Positions 1 through 7,716 of a stretch of DNA of 44,406 nucleotides are shown here, piece by piece. The DNA is from Cytophagaceae bacterium (GTDB lineage Bacteria > Bacteroidota > Bacteroidia > Cytophagales > Flexibacteraceae): positions 1-44,406 of the forward strand of contig CANHWS010000002.1 in NCBI GenBank assembly GCA_947464365.1. Direction: 5' to 3'. The translations under genes and the position numbers were made by a program. Position 1 is the first letter of the stretch. Every line of letters starts with the position of its first letter. The notes beneath the pieces were generated by a model, which made no database searches, was not told where the DNA came from, and worked only from the letters and a program-made list of their open reading frames with translations.

Positions 1-729
1 GACCGCGAAGGTGAAGTCGAGAAATTTAGCAACCCTACTGTCGGAAGTTGGTGGCTCCCAGGCTTCATCAGCATGCCAACCGGACTAACCCCAGGTGTGC
101 GTCCGCTCTACCCTGCAGGGCCAGGAAACTCTTGGGGCCCTTACACCATCGCCAATGCCAACCTCTGGACACGCTACAAGATGGTCCTGAGCCAAGAGTT
201 TTGCACCGTTACCTACCAACCACCCAATGGTGGGCCAGTAGTGGTAGTCAATAGCATCTACATACCGAAGATCGATGCCGATACCTTGGTCACGATCCAG
301 AAACTAAATGCCTATTACGGCACCTCGATCAACAAAATGCCACCCTTGTATCAGTACTGGGATATTATCACAGGCCTACGTGTCTTTATGAATTCGGGCG
401 AGCGGGCTTACGTCTCAAACATCAAGGTAACTTATAGTGGCACACCTGTCTCGGCCAAAGGCCCAATTGATACAGAAAAGCCATCCCTCAAGGTTTGGCC
501 TAACCCTGCCTCTTTGATGGCTGACCATGTTATGGTCAATGTAAAGGGCATTGTCCCAGCCCAAATTAGCCTATCAGATGCCATGGGCCGCAAGGTTTAT
601 TCCAACACCAGCCCTACGAGTGGTGATATAACCATCCCAACTAAAGGGTTAGCTTCTGGTGTCTATACCATACGTTGTTTAGGGGATAATGGCCAACAGC
701 TCAGCCAACGTATTAGTATCCAACGCTAG
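1..729 (+). CDS. T9SS-exported protein, C-terminal part (5' end outside window)
   Basis: The frame is open from the first base of the window, so the gene is partial at its 5' end; 242 residues are visible. The last 80 or so residues are a T9SS type A sorting domain: a WPNPAS motif opens it, followed by beta strands with the typical DAMGRKVY and GLASGVYTIRC phrases. This predicts export across the outer membrane by the type IX system. The preceding part (YKMVLSQEFC, DIITGLRVFMNSG, YVSNIKVTYSG) is beta-rich and resembles the end of a lectin-like jelly roll, but I cannot name the family. It lies 66 bases upstream of another T9SS protein and ahead of two GH42 genes, so a carbohydrate-related role is a reasonable inference. 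Confidence 0.75.
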   Translation, partial: DREGEVEKFSNPTVGSWWLPGFISMPTGLTPGVRPLYPAGPGNSWGPYTIANANLWTRYKMVLSQEFCTVTYQPPNGGPVVVVNSIYIPKIDADTLVTIQKLNAYYGTSINKMPPLYQYWDIITGLRVFMNSGERAYVSNIKVTYSGTPVSAKGPIDTEKPSLKVWPNPASLMADHVMVNVKGIVPAQISLSDAMGRKVYSNTSPTSGDITIPTKGLASGVYTIRCLGDNGQQLSQRISIQR

Positions 730-795
730 GCACGAGATCATCTGTGGGCCCTAACCAAGGTCTGCCAAACACCATCCAAAACCAGCATATCGATC

Positions 796-2445
796 ATGAT
801 CTCATTCTCTAAATCTAGGGGGGCACTTCGGTACATCAAAGTGGCTAGCATCTGCGGATTGGTAGCCCTTTGGCCTGCAATATCCGAGGCCCAGATAACC
901 CTTAATGCACTGACAGACTCACTTTATGTCACTGGCCCATGGACACAACAGGGACGGATCACCTTCAGCAACACCCAACCACGCTACACGCCGGGGGTAA
1001 CACGGTTTGGCATCCAGCTACACAACGGTGCATTCACCAATGTTGACAACCCCATCGACATCACCAACCTGAACGGAAGCCCCATCCTTGGTGCACACGG
1101 CCCGGGTACGGTTTTGGCCTATAACGGCGCCATGGAGGCTGCTGGCGGGCGGACCTTTGCCTCCATCGCCCCCATCAATTATGGCAGGGTCCTGATTGGT
1201 GGGCAAGCCCGGATCAATTTGGTATTGGCAGGTAGTTATTTTACACGTCAATTTTGGTGCTATTCGGACGGCACGGGCACCATCGAGTTTGACTCTGCCT
1301 TCGTGGCCGACCGCACCAACCTCGGCACCGTTGCTAACGGCCTTGGGTCGATCAGGCTCAGCAAGTGCAACCTCCTGACCCATAGCACCAAAAGCCTGCC
1401 AAAGGGATATCGCCCAGGCAATGGTGGTGGCCCAGCCCTAATCAATGCCCACTTGGTTTTTGACGATCGACCGGGTTCGGTCTGGGAAACGCAAACCTTT
1501 CCGCAAGAATATGTAGGTGGTCTCTGGGTCCAATCGGCCTACATGACCCTCAACACCCAAACTGATCTTACCCTGTCTGGTGTTCGTTCTGTATGGACTG
1601 ACTATACCAACTGGGGCGGCACATGGTTCCAGAAACGGAACGCCAAGCTCATCAAACGCGGTCCGGCCAAGCTCATCCTGAGTGGCGACCAAGGCTACAC
1701 CGACAGCAGCCAAGTCTGGATTAAGGATGGGACCATTGTGTTTGCTTCGCCAACCCTCAACCCAGCCTTGGTCAGTTTCTACAACAGCTCCACTGCCCTC
1801 GCAGATGTCGGCAACCACCTGCACCTCACCATTGATAGTGTTGGTTTAGTCCAGCAATCCACACCGAAATTAGTGGCCAAATCCGTCAAACTAATCAGCC
1901 CTAATGCCAGTTACCAACTCCAGATCACAGATACCATCTCAGCCGACACCGTAGCCTGCGCAGGTCGACTTGTGGTTACCTTCCCTGCTGGATATGACCC
2001 ATGGGCGAACGCTCGCCGCAGCATCCACATTATCCAATCGCCTAATATCAGTGGCCGATTTGATAGCCTTGACTTACCAGACTTGACCCCTTATAGCAAT
2101 AGCCTATTCTGGAAAACAGACTCACTTTATATAAATGGTAGCCTCTATATCGACCATGAGGTAGGCATTAGTAATAACCTCAAAGCACTTGTTGCCAAGG
2201 CATGGCCTAATCCGGCTAGTCAGTTGGTCAAAATTCAGCTTCCACTCATCGGCCACGGTGCGGCATCAATCAGCTGGATCAATAGCCTAGGCCAGAGCGT
2301 GGCGACCCAAAACTCAGAGGTGGATGACCAAGGTCAGCTACAACTCAGCCGCAAAATGGGCAAGTCAATCTTGCCCAATGGTCATTATCGCCTCCTGATC
2401 AAAACCAATAAGGGCACTTACACCAGCCAAGTTATCTGGCAATAG
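796..2445 (+). CDS. secreted beta-rich protein with T9SS type A sorting domain
   Basis: 549 residues. A basic N-terminus and a hydrophobic stretch (about residues 15-31, ending SEAQ) form a signal peptide. The middle is a long beta-rich passenger with repeated short phrases such as AKLILSGDQGYTDSSQVWIKDGTIVF, which resembles the repeated strands of autotransporter-like beta-helix proteins. A C-terminal T9SS sorting domain begins at AWPNPASQ (about residue 470) and ends in LLIKTNKGTYTSQVIWQ. No catalytic motif was recognised. It sits between another T9SS protein and a secreted GH42 enzyme, 61 bases before the latter, so a surface role in glycan binding or processing is inferred only from context. 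Confidence 0.8.
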   Translation: MISFSKSRGALRYIKVASICGLVALWPAISEAQITLNALTDSLYVTGPWTQQGRITFSNTQPRYTPGVTRFGIQLHNGAFTNVDNPIDITNLNGSPILGAHGPGTVLAYNGAMEAAGGRTFASIAPINYGRVLIGGQARINLVLAGSYFTRQFWCYSDGTGTIEFDSAFVADRTNLGTVANGLGSIRLSKCNLLTHSTKSLPKGYRPGNGGGPALINAHLVFDDRPGSVWETQTFPQEYVGGLWVQSAYMTLNTQTDLTLSGVRSVWTDYTNWGGTWFQKRNAKLIKRGPAKLILSGDQGYTDSSQVWIKDGTIVFASPTLNPALVSFYNSSTALADVGNHLHLTIDSVGLVQQSTPKLVAKSVKLISPNASYQLQITDTISADTVACAGRLVVTFPAGYDPWANARRSIHIIQSPNISGRFDSLDLPDLTPYSNSLFWKTDSLYINGSLYIDHEVGISNNLKALVAKAWPNPASQLVKIQLPLIGHGAASISWINSLGQSVATQNSEVDDQGQLQLSRKMGKSILPNGHYRLLIKTNKGTYTSQVIWQ

Positions 2446-2506
2446 TCTGCACCCGCCTTCAAGTAGCTCCATATACCCTTATTGATAGTACACCTGCCAG
2501 TACCAC

Positions 2507-4711
2507 ATGCAACTACTGAAATCTCATGCCCTAAGGCTGCCCCAAAACCAGCATGTCAGACAACTTAATATATGGTTGCTGGTCATGTTGATTTCTTTGA
2601 TGGTCATCGACCAGAGTTTTGGGCAACAGCAGACACCACAAGGGCCTTCTGGTAGCAAAAACCCGATGGCCACTACTTGGTTTGACCCTGCCAAACTGGT
2701 CGAAACCGGTGTCTATTACTACCCCGAGGCATGGCCTAAATACCAATGGAATCGTGACATCCAGAACATAGCCAAGCTTGGTTTTGAGTACATACATATC
2801 GGCGAGTTTGCCTGGTCAACGATGGAGCCTACCGAGGGTACCTACCGCCTTGGCTGGATTGATACCGTCCTCAACATTGCTGCCCAATACAAGCTCAAGG
2901 TTATCCTTTGTACCCCAACACCAACCCCGCCTGTTTGGCTCTCACGCAATTATCCAGACATCTTGATGGTAAATGGCGCAGGGCGGACCATCAACCATCA
3001 GGGGCGCACCCATGGCAGCTGGTCCAGCAAACGGTTTGAGCAATACGTCAGGACCATTACCACCAAACTGGGCGAGCGTTTTGGCAAACATCCTGCCGTT
3101 TGGGGCTGGCAGCTGGACAACGAACCGAGCCATTATAGCCGGTCCGACTATAGCCCAAATACCCAACAGCATTTTAGACGATGGCTTAAGTCCAAGTACG
3201 GTACCATCGCAAAACTCAATGAGGCTTGGGGTGCTAGCTTTTGGTCTAATACCTACAATGATTTTGACCTGATCAACTGCCCGAATGGCGAGGAAAGCAC
3301 TTCAGGCACCAACCCCCACCAGGTCCTTGATTATCGTCGTTTCTCGGCAGATGCCTGTGCCGAGTTCCTCAGGATGCAGCAGCAGACCCTTCGCCGATAC
3401 ATCAGCCCACGCCAGTTCGTGACCACCAACTTTATGCACTGGCATAGCCCTGTGGACCCATGGCGCAACCAAGATCTAGATGCCGTCACCTACACCATGT
3501 ATCCCGTTTGGGGCGGAGATGCCGACTCGGTCAATAGCCAATCATTTCGGCTCGGCAGCATCGGCAACATCTCTTGGGCTAATGACTATTACCGCAGCAT
3601 CAATGGCCTAACGGGGGTGATGGAGCTACAGCCAGGCCAAGTCAATTGGGGCAAATACAACCCGCAACCGATGCCAGGTGCCGTCCGGATGTGGTTATGG
3701 AACGCTTATAGCGGTGGCCTCAAGCTGATTTGTAGCTATCGGTATCGCCAGCCTAGGTTCGGCAACGAACTCTATCATTATGGCATGGTCGGACCAGATG
3801 GGGTCACCCCATTACCCGGCGGACTCGAGTTCAGCCAGTTTATGCGCGAAATCAAACAACTTCGGCAACAACCCAACCTCAAGGCCGCAGCACCAGCTGA
3901 CTACACTGCACGCAAAGCTGCCATCCTATGGTCGCCTGATAACCACTGGATGCAAGAACACCAAGGTGGCACCAAACAATGGCCAGGCAATTTTGCCCAC
4001 CAGTTCCGCTATTACAACATACTGAAGAGCTTTACCGCCCCAGTGGATTACACAGACACCCTGCGTGACTGGTCAGCTTATCCCTTCCTGATCGTGCCAT
4101 CATTCCAATTGATGAGCTACCAAACGGCAGCAAAGCTGAAGGCCTATGCCGAGGCTGGTGGACAAGTCGTAATCAGCGCCCGTACCGCCCAAATGGACAA
4201 CCGTGGCCACCTCTGGGAAGGTCCTTGGGCACAACCCATCTTGGACCTAATCGGTGCCAAGGCCATCCCCTTCTTCGATCACCTCCCTGCCGAGGCCGCA
4301 CAAGCAGGATCTCTAAAAGTAAAGGATGATGCAAAGACGTATCAATGGTCCACTTGGGGTGATATCATCGACCCTAAACCCGAAACCGAAGTTTGGGCCA
4401 CCTACCAAGATCAGTTCTATGCAAGTCGTCCTGCCGCTACCCACCACAAAGTCGGCAAAGGAGGGGTAACTTATATCGGTGTGCACTCCAAATCTGCTGA
4501 TTTCGAAACGGCCATTCTCCAGAAAGTTTACCAATTGCGCAAAGTTGAGGTTCAGCAAGTCCCCAACGAGCTCCGGATCGATTGGCGAGATGGACACTGG
4601 ATTGCTTGCAACTATGGTACACGCCCAGTCCAGCTGCCAACCCCTGCTAACACCAAGTTCCTGATTGGCCAGCGAACCCTCAAACCTACCGAAGTTGCTG
4701 TCTGGCAATAG
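2507..4711 (+). CDS. secreted GH42 beta-galactosidase (first of a tandem pair)
   Basis: 734 residues; glycoside hydrolase family 42, retaining enzymes that remove terminal beta-D-galactose. A hydrophobic segment at residues 21-39 followed by SFGQ is a signal peptide, so the enzyme is exported, unlike many cytoplasmic GH42 enzymes. The GH42 barrel starts at GVYYYPEAWP (about residue 68). WQLDNEPSHY holds the acid/base Glu206, and GVMELQPGQVNWG holds the expected nucleophile Glu373. A glutamine amidotransferase-like middle domain follows (about 465-660), then a small beta domain ending PTEVAVWQ. No T9SS sorting domain is present, so it should be periplasmic or leave by another route. The gene is followed with almost no gap by a paralogue, indicating one transcript. 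Confidence 0.92.
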   Translation: MQLLKSHALRLPQNQHVRQLNIWLLVMLISLMVIDQSFGQQQTPQGPSGSKNPMATTWFDPAKLVETGVYYYPEAWPKYQWNRDIQNIAKLGFEYIHIGEFAWSTMEPTEGTYRLGWIDTVLNIAAQYKLKVILCTPTPTPPVWLSRNYPDILMVNGAGRTINHQGRTHGSWSSKRFEQYVRTITTKLGERFGKHPAVWGWQLDNEPSHYSRSDYSPNTQQHFRRWLKSKYGTIAKLNEAWGASFWSNTYNDFDLINCPNGEESTSGTNPHQVLDYRRFSADACAEFLRMQQQTLRRYISPRQFVTTNFMHWHSPVDPWRNQDLDAVTYTMYPVWGGDADSVNSQSFRLGSIGNISWANDYYRSINGLTGVMELQPGQVNWGKYNPQPMPGAVRMWLWNAYSGGLKLICSYRYRQPRFGNELYHYGMVGPDGVTPLPGGLEFSQFMREIKQLRQQPNLKAAAPADYTARKAAILWSPDNHWMQEHQGGTKQWPGNFAHQFRYYNILKSFTAPVDYTDTLRDWSAYPFLIVPSFQLMSYQTAAKLKAYAEAGGQVVISARTAQMDNRGHLWEGPWAQPILDLIGAKAIPFFDHLPAEAAQAGSLKVKDDAKTYQWSTWGDIIDPKPETEVWATYQDQFYASRPAATHHKVGKGGVTYIGVHSKSADFETAILQKVYQLRKVEVQQVPNELRIDWRDGHWIACNYGTRPVQLPTPANTKFLIGQRTLKPTEVAVWQ

Positions 4712-4786
4712 TTGGTAATCACCCGTTTGTCAGCCAAGACCGAAAGCATCCCATCCATCTTAAAATCCCGAACAACTCTATCCCCG

Positions 4787-7021
4787 ATGCCCTTCATCAG
4801 CCCCCCTATCCTTCGCCACCTCCGATCCTGCGGTACCCTCCTGAGCCTTATGGCTGGCTTGGCACTCACATCACCCAATTATGGCCTTGCCCAAACCACA
4901 CCCAAACTCGGCATCAACGAGGTCAAACCTGCAACCACTGTTATCAATCCGAATGGTGCAGACAAGTTCTTCGACCGCAAGGAGCTAATGCCGATCGGGG
5001 CCTACTACTACCCCGAGGCATGGCCTGCAAGGCGCTGGGAGCGCGACATCAAACGCATGGCGGAGTTGGGCTTTACCTTCACCCACTTGGGCGAGTTCGC
5101 TTGGGCAGCAATGGAGCCCACCGAAGGCAACTACCGCTTTGGCTGGCTAGATACCACCGTGGCCCTTTGCGCCAAATACGGGGTCAAAGTCATCATGTGT
5201 ACGCCTTCGCCATGCCCACCAGCTTGGCTTTCGGCCAAACACCCCGAGATCCAGATCATGAACGCCGAAGGCCGTACCATGCGTCATGGCGGTAGGCTTC
5301 AGGGTAGCTGGTCCAGCCCCATCTACCGTGAGTATGTCAAAAAGATCGTAACCGAGCTTGGCAAGCGCTATGGCAACAACCCTACTGTCGTCGGCTGGCA
5401 ACTAGACAACGAGCCTAGCCACGGCGGTGCCCATTATGACTATGCACCTGCTGCCCAGACAGCTTTCAGGGCTTGGGTCAAACAAAAATACGGCGTCATC
5501 GATAGCCTCAACAAACATTGGGGAGCCGCTTTTTGGTCCAACACCTACACCAGCTTTGACCAGATCCGGATCCCGAACGACAAGGAATCAACAGCTGGTA
5601 CCAATCCGCACCAAGTGCTGGACTTCCAACGTTTCCAGAGCCAAGAGATGGGTAACTATATGCGTGATCAGACCATGGTTTTGCGCAAGCTCATCAACCC
5701 AAAACAATGGGTGACATCCAACTTCGCCTTCTATAAGTTTTTGCCAGAGGTTAACCTCTATGACAACAAAGACCACCTTGACTTTAGCGCCTTTACCTTC
5801 TATTGGCTCAGCACCTACCTCGACAATGCCCCTGGCAAACTTGGCTATCGACTAGGCAGTGGCCTTGGCACCGCCTTTGCGAGCGATTTCGCTCGTGCCA
5901 CCCATGGTTATACTGGCATTATGGAGCTGCAGCCCGGCCAGATCAACTGGGGAGCCTTCAATCCGCAACCACTACCCGGCGCTGTCAGGATGTGGGTCTG
6001 GCATCACTTTGGGCTAGGCAGCAAATTTGCCTGCACCTATCGGTTTGACAGGCCAACTTATGGTGGCGAGCTCTACCACTACGGGATCATGGACCCAGAT
6101 GGCGTTACCCCAAGTCTAGGTGGCAAAGAATACATCCAGGCTGGTAAGGAGATCGCCTCGCTCAAAAAACTATACAACCCAAAGGCCACGCTACCTGCTG
6201 ATGTGGCAGCCCGCAAAGTGGCCATCCTCTGGAACCAAGACAACCTCTGGGACCTCCAGAACTATCCACACACCAACCAGTGGGATACATGGGAGCATGT
6301 CTATCGCTATTTCTCGGCAGCCAAACGCAGCGGTGCACCAATTGACTTTGTCTCTGAGGACATCGTACTGGACCCTGCCAAGTACCCTACCGCCATCGCC
6401 CCTGCCTATCAGTTAGTCGATGCCAAGCTAGTGGCCCGCTGGCGTACCTATGTGGAGCAAGGTGGCCACCTGATCCTGAGTTGCCGCTCAGGCCAAAAAG
6501 ACCGCAGTGGTCAGCTGTGGGAAGGCCCCTACATCGACCCACTACGCAACCTGATTGGTGCCAACCTGGATTATTATGATCAGCTACCGACAAATGCCAC
6601 AAGTACTCTTGCATTTGCTGGCAAGGAATTCAGCTGGAACAACTGGGGCGAGATCCTGAGTCCACATGCCAAACCAACCTATGGTAGCCCTGCCCAAGTA
6701 TGGGGACAGCATACTAGCCAATTTTATGCAGGCAAAGCTGGGGTGATCCACCGCAAAGTGGGCAAAGGCAGCATCACCTATAACGGCACCGACTCAGACG
6801 ATGGCGAGCTCGAGCTAGCAGTGCTGCAGAAAGTCTATGCTGAGCGCAACATCAAAGCCGAAAACCTCAAGCCCTACTTCTTCAAAGAGTGGCGTGATGG
6901 GTTCTGGGTCGCCGTCAACTACACCAGCGAAGACCAAGATGCCAACCCAGGCCCTAATGCCAAATTCCATTTCGGCAGCCGCACCGTCGCCCCCGGGCAA
7001 GTAGCCGTCTGGACGGAGTAG
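4787..7021 (+). CDS. secreted GH42 beta-galactosidase (second of a tandem pair)
   Basis: 744 residues from the ATG at 4787. That start is preferred because it directly precedes a signal peptide (hydrophobic run ending GLAQ); the frame is open back to a TTG at 4712, just after the previous stop. Same GH42 architecture as its neighbour: IGAYYYPEAWP, acid/base Glu209 in WQLDNEPSHG, nucleophile Glu380 in GIMELQPGQINWG, then the amidotransferase-like middle domain and a beta C-terminus ending PGQVAVWTE. The two proteins align along their whole length and clearly derive from duplication, but differ around the active-site loops (VTYTMYPVWGG against FSAFTFYWLST), which suggests different substrates. 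It is last in its transcript and is followed by a terminator at 7046-7080. Confidence 0.92.
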   Translation: MPFISPPILRHLRSCGTLLSLMAGLALTSPNYGLAQTTPKLGINEVKPATTVINPNGADKFFDRKELMPIGAYYYPEAWPARRWERDIKRMAELGFTFTHLGEFAWAAMEPTEGNYRFGWLDTTVALCAKYGVKVIMCTPSPCPPAWLSAKHPEIQIMNAEGRTMRHGGRLQGSWSSPIYREYVKKIVTELGKRYGNNPTVVGWQLDNEPSHGGAHYDYAPAAQTAFRAWVKQKYGVIDSLNKHWGAAFWSNTYTSFDQIRIPNDKESTAGTNPHQVLDFQRFQSQEMGNYMRDQTMVLRKLINPKQWVTSNFAFYKFLPEVNLYDNKDHLDFSAFTFYWLSTYLDNAPGKLGYRLGSGLGTAFASDFARATHGYTGIMELQPGQINWGAFNPQPLPGAVRMWVWHHFGLGSKFACTYRFDRPTYGGELYHYGIMDPDGVTPSLGGKEYIQAGKEIASLKKLYNPKATLPADVAARKVAILWNQDNLWDLQNYPHTNQWDTWEHVYRYFSAAKRSGAPIDFVSEDIVLDPAKYPTAIAPAYQLVDAKLVARWRTYVEQGGHLILSCRSGQKDRSGQLWEGPYIDPLRNLIGANLDYYDQLPTNATSTLAFAGKEFSWNNWGEILSPHAKPTYGSPAQVWGQHTSQFYAGKAGVIHRKVGKGSITYNGTDSDDGELELAVLQKVYAERNIKAENLKPYFFKEWRDGFWVAVNYTSEDQDANPGPNAKFHFGSRTVAPGQVAVWTE

Positions 7022-7045
7022 TTTGATATTACCTTAATCGCAAAT

Positions 7046-7080
7046 AACAACCCCTGTTCTGTTGGATGGGGGTTGTTTTT
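7046..7080 (+). terminator. rho-independent terminator after the GH42 pair
   Basis: A perfect 9-base stem (AACAACCCC with GGGGTTGTT) closes a 14-base loop and runs into a T tract. It lies 25 bases after the stop of the second GH42 gene. A run of nine G residues follows at 7085-7093, between this terminator and the 3' end of the convergent dehydratase gene. Confidence 0.85.
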
Positions 7081-7101
7081 GGATGGGGGGGGGCTAATCA
7101 A

Positions 7102-7446
7102 CTACCCCACCACCCCATTAATCGCCTCCGCCAATTCGATGTCCTTAGCCGTTACCACATCGCCTTCGTCATGGGTGCTGAGGCTAATGTCCAGCTGGTT
7201 ATAGACATTGGTCCAGAATGGATGATGCTGGGCAGCCTCGGCCAATAGGGCAATGCGCGTGATTACACCAAAAGCTTCGCTAAAGTCCTTGAAGGCAAAG
7301 TGCCTCCGCAGCTCCGACTTTTTGCCCACCGAATGGAACTCCCAGCCAGCAGGCGGATTGAGGGCTAGGTCATGACTTTCGGTTTTTGTGATGGCTGCTG
7401 AGCTGCTGAGGTGCGACGAAAGGTGATCGTCCAGATGCGTTGACAT
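7102..7446 (-). CDS. phhB: pterin-4a-carbinolamine dehydratase
   Basis: 114 residues, the usual size for the family, which dehydrates 4a-hydroxytetrahydrobiopterin during recycling of the cofactor of aromatic amino acid hydroxylases. The signature is complete: EAAQHHPFWTNVYNQL carries the His-His-Pro active site, LSTHDEGDVVTAKD the second His and Asp, and the core WEF...L.R.F.F.DF.EAF precedes them. It stands alone and converges on the GH42 transcript. No phenylalanine hydroxylase is nearby, so the partner enzyme must be elsewhere. The first 25 residues are low-complexity (Ser/His) and may be an extension. Confidence 0.93.
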   Translation of the reverse strand: MSTHLDDHLSSHLSSSAAITKTESHDLALNPPAGWEFHSVGKKSELRRHFAFKDFSEAFGVITRIALLAEAAQHHPFWTNVYNQLDISLSTHDEGDVVTAKDIELAEAINGVVG

Positions 7447-7577
7447 AAGAGAAGTGATTTAATGGAGGCAAGACGGACCAACATTTGGCGATTGTCAAAA
7501 TACGAAATAGGAACTGGGCTTACCAAAGCTCCTGACGATCCGAATCAAAACTCATGCCCCACATAGGCCATCGATAC

Positions 7578-7605
7578 TTTGGTACGGGCAAACCTGCTAT
7601 ATTTG
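7578..7605 (+). promoter_or_regulatory. candidate Bacteroidota-type promoter for the S8 protease
   Basis: A perfect -7 box TATATTTG lies at 7598-7605, and a TTTG lies upstream at 7578-7581. The spacing of 16 bases is shorter than the usual 19, so the -33 part is uncertain. The transcript would have a leader of about 105 bases. The rest of the 270-base gap 7447-7716 shows nothing else recognisable. Confidence 0.4.
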
Positions 7606-7716
7606 TTCTTGACTAGGGTAAGCTGGCTTAGCAATGGCAAGTTCGCTCAATCCTGATCCATTGATCCTCGAACCGCCCTATATAATTTCACATCACGTCC
7701 AGCTATTACTACACCA

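Noticed and set aside
7085..7093. Run of nine G residues as a phase-variation tract
   Set aside because: It lies between two convergent genes, outside coding sequence and away from promoters, so slippage there would have no clear effect.
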